From Flagellimonas lutaonensis (GTDB lineage: Bacteria > Bacteroidota > Bacteroidia > Flavobacteriales > Flavobacteriaceae): a stretch of 64,000 bases of DNA. The position numbers and the translations under genes are program-made. This document shows positions 49,024 to 56,564 of the stretch, piece by piece; within the stretch, counting starts at the first letter, position 1, and each line of letters begins with the position of its first letter. The notes under the pieces were generated by a model that saw nothing but the letters and a program-made list of their open reading frames with translations, was not told the DNA's origin and made no database searches. The stretch lies in contig NZ_CP011071.1 of NCBI RefSeq assembly GCF_000963865.1, positions 1,554,501 through 1,618,500 on the forward strand, in the 5' to 3' direction.

Positions 49024-52000
49024 TTAGTTGTTCGTTAATTCTTTTGCAATCATTTCCGCTTGTTTTAAAACTGTTTCTGTCGCCAATTTTTGCATGTCAG
49101 GTGGATAGCCATATTGTCTCAATGTACGTTTGATAATAACTTTCAATTTTGCTCGAACACTCTCCTTGATTGTCCAATCAATGGAGGCATTTTTTCGCAC
49201 CCTCTCTGTCAATATAACAGCCAATTCCCGCAATTTATCTTGCTGCATTAGTTCTTTGGCACTTTCATTGTTGGCAACCGCTCTATAAAATGCATACTCA
49301 AAATCGGAAAGACCCATTTTTTTTGGACCTTCCTTTACATTGACCACTTCCTTGCTCAAATTGATCAGTTCTTCCATCACTTCGGCAGCAGTCAAAATCT
49401 TGTTGTGATATTTTCGAATGGAATTCTCCAGCATGTCTTTTAGTGATTTTCCCTCCACTAAATTTCTTTTGGAGACGGCTTTTATCTCATCATTGAGCAA
49501 TTTTTTCAATACTTCCAGAGCGACATTTTTGTGTTTCATTCCCTTCAGTTCCAATAAAAATTCTTCGGAAAGGATGGAAATGTCCGGTTTTTTGATGCCC
49601 GCAGCATCAAAGACATCAATTACTTGTTCAGAAACCAATGCTTGGTCTATGACCTGACGAATGGTCGTTTCAATTTCTTCATCGGTTCTGCCTGAACCTG
49701 TACTGTCAAACTTGGCCAATCGTGCTTTAACGGCTTGAAAAAATGAAACTTCATCTTTCACGTCCATGGCTTGCTCGTGCGGAACGGCAATGGCAAAGGC
49801 TTTTGATAAAGCCGTTACTTCATTGATGTATCGTTTCTTTCCGTCCTCCAGTCCGAGAATATGTTCTTCGGCTGCTAGAATCATGGAAAGTTTTTTGCTT
49901 GTATCCGCCTCAAAATAATCTTCGTAAGGGAAACCATTAAACATTTGAGCCACAACCTCCAGTTTTTCCAGCATCAATTCCACGGCTTGTTCCTGCGCAA
50001 TGGTTGGGTCACCTTTACCTCCTGCATCTGAATAAAACGATAGTGCTTTTTTCAAATCGGAAGCAATACCCAAATAATCGACTACCAAACCACCCGGCTT
50101 GTCTTTGTACACTCGGTTTACCCTTGCAATGGCTTGCATCAGATTATGGCCTTTCATCGGTTTGTCGATGTAAAGCGTATGCATACTTGGTGCATCAAAT
50201 CCAGTTAGCCACATATCCCGAACAATCACCAGTTTCAATTCATCGTCCGGGTCTTTCATGCGGTCGGCAAGGATTCTTCTCTGCTGCTTGGTAGTGTGAT
50301 GCTTAGCGATTTTTGGTCCATCCGAAGAGGATGAAGTCATCACCACTTTAATTACGCCTTTGTCCAAATCGTCTGAATGCCATTCGGGTTTTAGTTTGAT
50401 GATTTCCTCATACAGGTCAGCAGCAATCCTTCTGGACATGGCCACAATCATCCCTTTGCCTTCAAAAACTTCTTGGCGTTGACCAAAATGCTGAATGATG
50501 TCGTTGGCTACATTCTTGATTCGGTTTTCACTGCCGATTAAGGCTTCCAACTGTGTCCATTTGGCTTTGGCTTTTTGGGTTTCGGTGAGTTCTTCTCCGT
50601 CCAACTCATCATCCAGTTCCTCAACCAGCTTTTTGCCTTCTTCGCTCAGGTTCACTTTTGCTAATCGACTTTCGTAGTATATGCGAACGGTTGCCCCATC
50701 TTCTACCGCTTGGGCAATGTCATACACATCAATGTAGTTTCCGAAAACGGCAGGTGTGTTTACATCGGTGCTTTCAATAGGCGTTCCTGTAAAACCAATA
50801 TAGGTGGCGTTGGGCAAAGCATCACGCATGTACTTTGCAAAGCCATACACGGTTTTCTTACCAATCACATTGCCATGTTCGTCTTTGTCATCTACTGTTT
50901 TGGCTTTGAAACCGTATTGGGTTCGGTGGGCTTCATCGGCAATCACCACAATATTTTCTCGTTCAGAAAGCGTTTCATACACATTGCCTTCTTCGGGCGA
51001 GAATTTTTGAATGGTAGTAAAAATCACACCACCAGAAGCCACTTTCAGTTTTTCTTTGAGGTCTTGCCGGCTTTCGACTTGTTTCGGCTCCTGGCGCAAG
51101 AGTTGGGTAGAAGCCGCAAAAGTGTCAAAGAGTTGGTCGTCCAAATCGTTGCGGTCGGTGATGACCACAACAGTGGGATTGTCCAAAGCCAATACGATTT
51201 TACCCGTGAAGAACACCATGGAAAGTGATTTGCCGCTTCCTTGGGTATGCCAAACCACACCACCTTTTCGGTCGCCTTTGGGCTGTGATTTTACACCTGC
51301 CACACCATAGCTTTCTGGCGATTCCATCACCATACTGGTTGGTGTCTCTTTTTCTACCGTATAACCTGTGGCTCGCATAGCAGATTCCACCGCTCGGTTA
51401 ACGGCATAATATTGATGGTAGGCGGCTAATTTTTTAATTGTCTGAACCTTGATTTGCCCGATTTCTTGATTACCGTGATTCTCCTGCCTACTGCTTTTCT
51501 CAAAAACAATAAAGTGTCGCACCAAATCCAGCAAGGTTGCTTTATTGAGCATGCCTTTTATCAAGGTATCAAGCTCAGGTACCAGGCCCGATGCTTCAGT
51601 TTTTCCATCAGAAGTTTTCCATTTCATGAATCGGCTGTAACCGGCCGATATGGTGCCTGCTCTGGCTTCCAATCCGTCAGAAATAATCGTAAACGCATTG
51701 TAAGTAAACAGACTTGGAATGACTGCTTTGTAGGTTTCTATCTGACGAAAAGCGGATTTGATGGTAGCGTTTTCATCCGCTGCATTTTTAAGTTCGATAA
51801 CCACTAAGGGAATACCATTGACAAAGAGAATAACATCAGGGCGTTTGTTGACGCCATCTTCTACCACCGTAAACTGATTGGCAACTATAAAGTCGTTGTT
51901 TTCGGGTGTGTTGAAGTCGATCAGCCATACCAGATCACCTCTTTGCTGTCCGTCTTTTTGATAACTGACCTTGATGCCTTCGGTCAAAAAGCGATGAAAG

Positions 52001-52281
52001 GTTTCATTGTTGGTCAATAACTCGGGCGAGTGGATACGCTGAATCTCTTTGATGGCTTCTTCCTGCGCAGCAGGCGGCACGGTGGGATTGATTCTTCGCA
52101 CGGCCTCTGTCAGGCGTTGGGTGAGCAAGACCTCTTCGAAGGAAGTGCGCCTTTCGACTCCGCTCAAGGCGCTATCCTCTGCATCGGGGGCAATGCTTGG
52201 GCCGTAAATGTATTCATAGCCCAAATGCTCCAACAATTTGATGGCAAAATCTTCTATGCTGTTTTCGGTGATACGGGTCAT
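49024..52281 (-). CDS. hsdR: HsdR, type I restriction endonuclease subunit
   Basis: A 1085-residue motor and nuclease subunit. The N-terminal PD-(D/E)XK nuclease has D149 (RPDVILF) and E163-K165 (VIELK). The helicase has Walker A HTQGSGKS (K351), the DEAH-like motif VIADEAHRTQYG and FTGTPIEST; RMKDPDDELKLVIVRDMWLTGFDAPS gives motifs V-VI. It uses ATP to translocate DNA and cleaves at a distance. Residues 37-45 (SALSGVERR) are a translated palindrome. The ATG overlaps the RAYT stop by four bases. All motifs appear intact. Confidence 0.95.
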   Translation of the reverse strand: MTRITENSIEDFAIKLLEHLGYEYIYGPSIAPDAEDSALSGVERRTSFEEVLLTQRLTEAVRRINPTVPPAAQEEAIKEIQRIHSPELLTNNETFHRFLTEGIKVSYQKDGQQRGDLVWLIDFNTPENNDFIVANQFTVVEDGVNKRPDVILFVNGIPLVVIELKNAADENATIKSAFRQIETYKAVIPSLFTYNAFTIISDGLEARAGTISAGYSRFMKWKTSDGKTEASGLVPELDTLIKGMLNKATLLDLVRHFIVFEKSSRQENHGNQEIGQIKVQTIKKLAAYHQYYAVNRAVESAMRATGYTVEKETPTSMVMESPESYGVAGVKSQPKGDRKGGVVWHTQGSGKSLSMVFFTGKIVLALDNPTVVVITDRNDLDDQLFDTFAASTQLLRQEPKQVESRQDLKEKLKVASGGVIFTTIQKFSPEEGNVYETLSERENIVVIADEAHRTQYGFKAKTVDDKDEHGNVIGKKTVYGFAKYMRDALPNATYIGFTGTPIESTDVNTPAVFGNYIDVYDIAQAVEDGATVRIYYESRLAKVNLSEEGKKLVEELDDELDGEELTETQKAKAKWTQLEALIGSENRIKNVANDIIQHFGQRQEVFEGKGMIVAMSRRIAADLYEEIIKLKPEWHSDDLDKGVIKVVMTSSSSDGPKIAKHHTTKQQRRILADRMKDPDDELKLVIVRDMWLTGFDAPSMHTLYIDKPMKGHNLMQAIARVNRVYKDKPGGLVVDYLGIASDLKKALSFYSDAGGKGDPTIAQEQAVELMLEKLEVVAQMFNGFPYEDYFEADTSKKLSMILAAEEHILGLEDGKKRYINEVTALSKAFAIAVPHEQAMDVKDEVSFFQAVKARLAKFDSTGSGRTDEEIETTIRQVIDQALVSEQVIDVFDAAGIKKPDISILSEEFLLELKGMKHKNVALEVLKKLLNDEIKAVSKRNLVEGKSLKDMLENSIRKYHNKILTAAEVMEELINLSKEVVNVKEGPKKMGLSDFEYAFYRAVANNESAKELMQQDKLRELAVILTERVRKNASIDWTIKESVRAKLKVIIKRTLRQYGYPPDMQKLATETVLKQAEMIAKELTNN
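52147..52172. repeat. Palindromic repeat inside hsdR, in frame
   Basis: Arms GCGCCTT (52147-52153) and AAGGCGC (52166-52172) around TCGACTCCGCTC. Related to the intergenic TCAGCGCAGTCGA half at 4135. It adds about nine residues to HsdR. Confidence 0.75.
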
Positions 52282-52853
52282 GTGGTATAAAATTTATCCT
52301 CGGACCATTTCGATGGATTGTTAATAATGTATTCGGATATGGTTTGATAGGATTTTGCATTGCGGATAATATGGTCATGATACCGCGATTGCCAGGCGAA
52401 ATCGGGATCGATTTGCCGGGAATTTTTGGTTACACCAATTTTATAACCCCGGATAATGGATGCCAAATTTTTGGTTTGGGGGCCGAATTGATTTTTTGGG
52501 GGTGTTTGGTTTTGTAGAGACGCAATATTTTGCGTCTCTACATTGCGTGCAACATAATGGTCGTCATTACGCCCGTCATCAATTTTATTGATTATAATAA
52601 TACCATGCACATGATTGGGCATAATGATGTGCGCCCCCAATTCCACAAACGTAAAATGATTTGGGATTTCATGCCAACAGGAATGGGCGATGTGCCCGAT
52701 ATCCGATAATTCCATCACCCCATTAGATATTTCCCCAAACCAACATTCCCGATTTTGGGTACAAATGGTTACAAAATAGGCCGCATTCCACCCATAATCC
52801 CAAAACGGGGCACGGGCAGATGCAATGCGGTATTTATTTTTGTATTTATCCAT
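52278..52853 (-). CDS. RAYT (REP-associated tyrosine transposase), Y1 family
   Basis: A 191-residue HUH transposase of the REP-associated type. Seen are YGWNAAYFVTICTQNRECWFG (N-terminal strand), HIIMPNHVHGIIII with the HVH metal-binding pair, the probable catalytic Tyr in IIRGYKIGVT, and FAWQSRYHDHIIRNAKSYQTISEYI near the end. RAYTs mobilise short REP hairpins; two such hairpins lie at 52514-52541 and 52893-52914. The start is ATG 52853, overlapping the hsdS stop by 8 bp; the stop overlaps the hsdR ATG. It is thus wedged inside the hsd operon. Confidence 0.92.
   Translation of the reverse strand: MDKYKNKYRIASARAPFWDYGWNAAYFVTICTQNRECWFGEISNGVMELSDIGHIAHSCWHEIPNHFTFVELGAHIIMPNHVHGIIIINKIDDGRNDDHYVARNVETQNIASLQNQTPPKNQFGPQTKNLASIIRGYKIGVTKNSRQIDPDFAWQSRYHDHIIRNAKSYQTISEYIINNPSKWSEDKFYTT
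52514..52541. repeat. REP hairpin inside the RAYT gene
   Basis: Arms GTAGAGACGCAA (52514-52525) and TTGCGTCTCTAC (52530-52541), perfectly complementary. It is translated within the transposase as part of the stretch NVETQNIASLQN. The motif is the widely dispersed GTAGAGACGC type. Confidence 0.9.
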
Positions 52854-54150
52854 GGGTTGTTTTAATATCCTGTGGAGACGGCATGTCCTGTGGAGACGCA
52901 AAATCTTGCGTCTCTCCATTATCGATATCCACCCGCACCTCCCCGCTCATCAACTTCGGTAGCAGCGTGTCCCGCAGGGCGGTGAGGGTACGGATTTGGG
53001 TTTTGTTCTTCATTATTTTAAACAGAATAGGATTTACTACTTCACAATAGTTATTGATTAACATGTCATCTGGAAATCGCTCAGTCTGAGCAAGAGTCTC
53101 TACAGGGCTAAGGTTAAGTTGAGCACTTCCCTTGGATAAGTATGTCAATCGTTCAATCATTTCTCTTTGCCTGAAGTAGAAGTAGGCAAATGGCTTCCAC
53201 TCCTTATTAATGGGTTCAATTTTCGCAACTCTTTGGTTTAGTAAGCAATTTTCTTCATCTACAAGACAAACTCTGCCAACATTACCAGTAAGTGACATTA
53301 GAATATCACCTATTGTCAAAATTTGGTAAGGTTTAATCTTTTCGGGCAGGGTGTCTAAGCGAGCTGCAGAATTAGAATCTAAGTAACCATCCTGCACTCC
53401 TTTAATCGTAATGACCTTGTATTTACCTACATCTATGTAATCCTTTGACTTAAATGCAAATCCTCCTAGTAAGTGAAAATATTCAGACAGCGATTTTTCC
53501 TCCCACCCCTCATCGGCCTCCTCCACACCGTGCCTGCCGGCAGGCAGGAACCACTGCCGAAAGAGTGTCTCCGCCATTTGCTCCAGGGTTTGGTTTTGGC
53601 GGTGGAGGAGGTCTATTTTGTCGTCTAAGCTGGAAAGGACGGAGGCGATGGCGCGTTGTTCTTCAGGTTCTGGAATAGTCATTGGTATTCCTAGAATATC
53701 TCCCTTTGATATATTGGCTTGATTAGCACTTCCTGAAGATTGATTGGCTAAATAGTTTCGATTATCCTCATCTTTAAAGTAGTAGTAGAAAAAATCAAGG
53801 CAATTATCATCTTTAGTTACTAACTTTCCTACACGTTGATTTAGTAAAGCCTTTTCTGCCAATTTATAGCGAGAAACATCACCTACCACTTGTGTCATTG
53901 CATGTGGATGATTTCCAGTCATTGCAATAAGAATATCTCCCTTTTCTAAAGTGTATTTTTCTAGCTTTTCAGAAACTTGATGATAAACGACACCTTCAAA
54001 GTTGACGTCACCATTTGCTACATTCTTGATTTTAATAACAGGCAAATCATCCTCATCTGGAACTTCCTTGAAGTCCTTAGACTTAAAAGCATATCCACTT
54101 ATCAAGTCCAAAACTTCACCTGATATAACTTCCTTCCACTCACTCATCAT
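52846..54150 (-). CDS. hsdS: HsdS, type I specificity subunit
   Basis: A 434-residue specificity subunit with two target-recognition domains of like pattern: first from about 5 to 170 (EVISGEVLDLISGYAFKSKDF, KGDILGIPMTIPEPEEQRAIASVL by position), then the conserved helix LDDKIDLLHRQNQTLEQMAETLFRQW, then a second domain (GGFAFKSKDYIDVGKYKVITIKG...). The C-terminal helix TALRDTLLPKLMSGEVRV is where such proteins normally end; about 27 residues beyond are encoded by REP DNA. A palindrome is also in frame at 53531-53546. Recognition sequence not predictable. Confidence 0.92.
   Translation of the reverse strand: MMSEWKEVISGEVLDLISGYAFKSKDFKEVPDEDDLPVIKIKNVANGDVNFEGVVYHQVSEKLEKYTLEKGDILIAMTGNHPHAMTQVVGDVSRYKLAEKALLNQRVGKLVTKDDNCLDFFYYYFKDEDNRNYLANQSSGSANQANISKGDILGIPMTIPEPEEQRAIASVLSSLDDKIDLLHRQNQTLEQMAETLFRQWFLPAGRHGVEEADEGWEEKSLSEYFHLLGGFAFKSKDYIDVGKYKVITIKGVQDGYLDSNSAARLDTLPEKIKPYQILTIGDILMSLTGNVGRVCLVDEENCLLNQRVAKIEPINKEWKPFAYFYFRQREMIERLTYLSKGSAQLNLSPVETLAQTERFPDDMLINNYCEVVNPILFKIMKNKTQIRTLTALRDTLLPKLMSGEVRVDIDNGETQDFASPQDMPSPQDIKTTHG
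52893..52914. repeat. REP hairpin encoding the C-terminal tail of HsdS
   Basis: Arms GAGACGCAA (52893-52901) and TTGCGTCTC (52906-52914), loop AATC. A partial second copy (GTGGAGACGG) lies at 52872-52881. Both fall inside the last 25 codons of hsdS, just upstream of the RAYT start. Confidence 0.88.
53531..53546. repeat. Perfect palindrome inside hsdS, in frame
   Basis: TGCCTGCCGGCAGGCA (16 bp, perfect). Translated as part of FLPAGRHGVEE, inside the linker after FRQWF. Same family as 56416-56433 and 39412-39430. Confidence 0.85.
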
Positions 54151-54173
54151 TTTTCATTTTTTGGAGGTTAATT

Positions 54174-54236
54174 GTCTGGATCACGGATTTTCTCTGATTG
54201 CCCAGATGACACGGATTTTCTTGATTGCTCATAGTA
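54174..54236. repeat. Repeat at the 3' side of the GxxExxY gene
   Basis: GTCTGGATCACGGATTTTCT, then a direct duplicate beginning ACGGATTTTCTTGATTGC at 54211. The reverse complement contains AATCCGTGATCC, inverse to the right-hand repeat (54607-54648). Confidence 0.75.
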
Positions 54237-54606
54237 CCAATCTTTTAAAAGTTAATGACTTGCTCCCAAAGTTGATAAGAAGTCCAACTTCTAATTTGTA
54301 CGCTTTCAAATAATTCAATACCTGAGCGAGGTGGACATCTTCTAGCTGGATAATCGCTTTTAGCTCGACTAAAACCTTGCTTTCTACCACAAAATCGGCT
54401 CTGCGAGTCCCAATAGGTTCAGGTAAGTCTTTGTAGTAAATCTCTTGTTCTATTTCTCGGGCAAATTCCAAATTCCGTTGCTGCATTTCCCAAGCCAATG
54501 CCCGCTGATAAATCACTTCCTGAAAACCATTCCCCAAAAATGAGTGCACATCAAAAGCCGCCCCAATAATTTTTTCCGTTATGTCTTTGTATTTTAATTC
54601 ACCCAT
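54229..54606 (-). CDS. GxxExxY protein (PD-(D/E)XK nuclease-like)
   Basis: A 125-residue GxxExxY protein (TIGR04256). Motif at residues 25-32 is GNGFQEVIY, and the nuclease-like core is RRADFVVESKVLVELKA (D and ELK) followed by AQVLNYLKAYKLEVGLLINFGSKSLTFKRLV. It is a solitary gene family often seen beside ATCCGTG repeats, with no proven function. It sits between hsdM and hsdS and is flanked on both sides by such repeats, so I infer insertion of a small unit in the operon. Confidence 0.92.
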   Translation of the reverse strand: MGELKYKDITEKIIGAAFDVHSFLGNGFQEVIYQRALAWEMQQRNLEFAREIEQEIYYKDLPEPIGTRRADFVVESKVLVELKAIIQLEDVHLAQVLNYLKAYKLEVGLLINFGSKSLTFKRLVL

Positions 54607-54648
54607 AATCTGTGCTATCCTTTAATCCTTCTAATCCGTGATTCTGAC
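54607..54648. repeat. Repeat at the 5' side of the GxxExxY gene; covers the hsdM end
   Basis: AATCTGTGCTATCCTTTAATCC and CTAATCCGTGATTCTGAC in plus orientation. The last five codons of hsdM (RITD and TAG) lie in it. Terminal part inverse to 54174-54236. Confidence 0.75.
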
Positions 54649-56175
54649 TTTTTGCAGGTTTTCCTTTATCCGCTCATTCAACTCTGCTTCTTCCTTGAGT
54701 TGTGCTTCAAACTCGGTTTTCAGTTTGGTAAAGCGTTCGGCAAAGTCAAAGTCATCTTCTTCTTCGGGCAAGCCCACATAGCGGCCGGGGGTGAGTACAT
54801 AGTCCAATTCGGCTACTCGTTCTTTGGGCACGGAGGCGTAGAAGCCTTTTACATCTTCATAGTTGCTATCGGTGTTTCGCCAGTTGTGGTAAGTGTCTGA
54901 AATGGTCTTAATGTCTTCCTTTGAAAGCTCTCGGGTTCTGCGATTAATCAAATGCCCCAAGTTGCGGGCATCAATAAAAAGAATTTCACCTGTGCGGTTT
55001 CGGAACTTTCCATTGCTTCGGTTACGGCTCATAAACCACAACGAAGCTGGAATTTGGGTATTCAGAAACAACTTGGCAGGCAGGTTTACAATGCAGTCAA
55101 TCAAATCGGCTTCTACCAGTGCTTTTCGGATTTCGCCTTCACCGCCACTTTTGGAAGTCAAAGCTCCTTTGGCCAGCACAAAACCTGCTTGTCCGCTGGG
55201 GGCCAGGTGGTAGAGGAAGTGTTGTATCCAAGCGTAGTTGGCATTTCCTGCAGGTGGTGTGCCGTATTTCCATCGGCCATCGTTTCGAAGCAGTTCACCG
55301 CTCCAGTCGCTCACATTGAAGGGAGGGTTGGCAATGATGTAATCGGCTTTGAGGTCGGGGTGGGCATCATTCAAAAACGAGCCTTCGTTGTTCCATTTCA
55401 CCTGTGAGCTGTCAATGCCTCTAATGGCCAGGTTCATTTTTGCCAGTCGCCAGGTGGTCTGGTTGCTCTCCTGTCCGTAAATGGAGATGTCGTTGATCTT
55501 TCCCCGGTGTTCCAGTACAAACTTTTCAGACTGTACGAACATTCCACCAGAACCACAGCACGGGTCAAATACTCGGCCTTTGTAGGGTTCGAGCATTTCA
55601 ACCAAGAGTTCAACTACGCTGCGGGGCGTGTAGAATTGTCCGCCTTTTTTGCCTTCTGCCAGAGAAAATTCACCCAGGAAATATTCAAACACATGACCGA
55701 GAATATCCGCACTTCGGGCTTTGGCATCCCCCAGGGCAATGTTGCTGATGAGGTCAATCAATTCGCCTAAGCTGGTCGGGTCAAGGTTTTGCCGGGCATA
55801 CACTTTGGGCAAAACACCTTTCAGCGAAACGTTTTCCTTTTCAATGAAGTCCATGGCTTCATCTACCGATTTACCGATGGTAGGTTGTTTGGCTTGCGAG
55901 AGCAGGTAGGACCAACGGGCTTTTTCGGGCACGAAGAACACATTCTCGGCTTTGTATTCGTCTTTGTCCTCTGGATCTGCCCCTGCATACTCGCCTTCAC
56001 CGGCTTGTAGTTTTTCGTAGAGCTCCTCAAACGCATCGGAGATGTACTTTAGGAAGATGAGCCCGAGTACTACATGCTTGTACTCAGCAGCATCAATGTT
56101 TTTTCTCAGCTTATCGGCTGCTTTCCAAAGTTGTTTTTCCAATGGTTCTTCGGTGATTGTTTTGTTCTTCGCCAT
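54631..56175 (-). CDS. hsdM: HsdM, type I modification methyltransferase
   Basis: A 514-residue N6-adenine methyltransferase. An N-terminal helical HsdM domain ([36 protein letters not shown] by position 13-48), the SAM-binding motif [14 protein letters not shown] and catalytic [12 protein letters not shown] (NPPF) are all present. It methylates host DNA at the sites chosen by HsdS. It is the first gene of the operon; its final residues come from repeat DNA. Confidence 0.95.
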   Translation of the reverse strand: MAKNKTITEEPLEKQLWKAADKLRKNIDAAEYKHVVLGLIFLKYISDAFEELYEKLQAGEGEYAGADPEDKDEYKAENVFFVPEKARWSYLLSQAKQPTIGKSVDEAMDFIEKENVSLKGVLPKVYARQNLDPTSLGELIDLISNIALGDAKARSADILGHVFEYFLGEFSLAEGKKGGQFYTPRSVVELLVEMLEPYKGRVFDPCCGSGGMFVQSEKFVLEHRGKINDISIYGQESNQTTWRLAKMNLAIRGIDSSQVKWNNEGSFLNDAHPDLKADYIIANPPFNVSDWSGELLRNDGRWKYGTPPAGNANYAWIQHFLYHLAPSGQAGFVLAKGALTSKSGGEGEIRKALVEADLIDCIVNLPAKLFLNTQIPASLWFMSRNRSNGKFRNRTGEILFIDARNLGHLINRRTRELSKEDIKTISDTYHNWRNTDSNYEDVKGFYASVPKERVAELDYVLTPGRYVGLPEEEDDFDFAERFTKLKTEFEAQLKEEAELNERIKENLQKVRITD

Positions 56176-56380
56176 TTTTGAATTAAAAATGATGGGGAAT
56201 AGTTAATGTTTGCACCAAAATAACAATCCTTTTTATAAGATAAATAGTACAAAAAGAAAATTTTTCGTTTTAGTCAATGTGGGCCAATCGGTATTGGCAA
56301 TGAGATTTCTCACATTCACTGCGTGAGGTTCGAAATGACGTTTGGTGATTTTGGTCAAGTGCTTTGTTGTTGTCCACATC

Positions 56381-56510
56381 GTCAGTTCGAGTGATTTTAC
56401 GGAGTAAAATCGTACCTGCCTGCCGGCAGGCAGCTCGAGAACCTTCGGGGTGGGGGGCGGGGGGCGCTTCTCGATACATCCCGAAACAGGTTCGGAACAC
56501 TCGAAGTGAC
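56381..56510. repeat. Dispersed palindromic element with terminal inverted repeats
   Basis: Ends GTCAGTTCGAGTG (56381-56393) and CACTCGAAGTGAC (56498-56510) are inverted with one mismatch pair. The centre carries GATTTTACGGAGTAAAATC and CTTCTCGATAC. A perfect 18-bp palindrome CTGCCTGCCGGCAGGCAG (56416-56433) has been inserted in it. The rest of the 56176-56564 spacer (389 bp) shows no gene, only AT-rich sequence and this element. Confidence 0.85.
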
Positions 56511-56564
56511 ATAGAGGTTTTTTCCTTACTTTTAAGATTGACTAATTCAAAAGAACACCTTTCA

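Noticed and set aside
49024-56175. A wider defence island around the type I system
   Set aside because: Neighbours on both sides are RidA, BNR protein and heme genes; no other defence genes, integrase or tRNA were seen.
56364-56564. An upstream extension of the BNR protein
   Set aside because: The extra 67 residues translate the palindromic element (PACRQA peptide) and lack a signal sequence; the ATG at 56565 begins a proper signal peptide.
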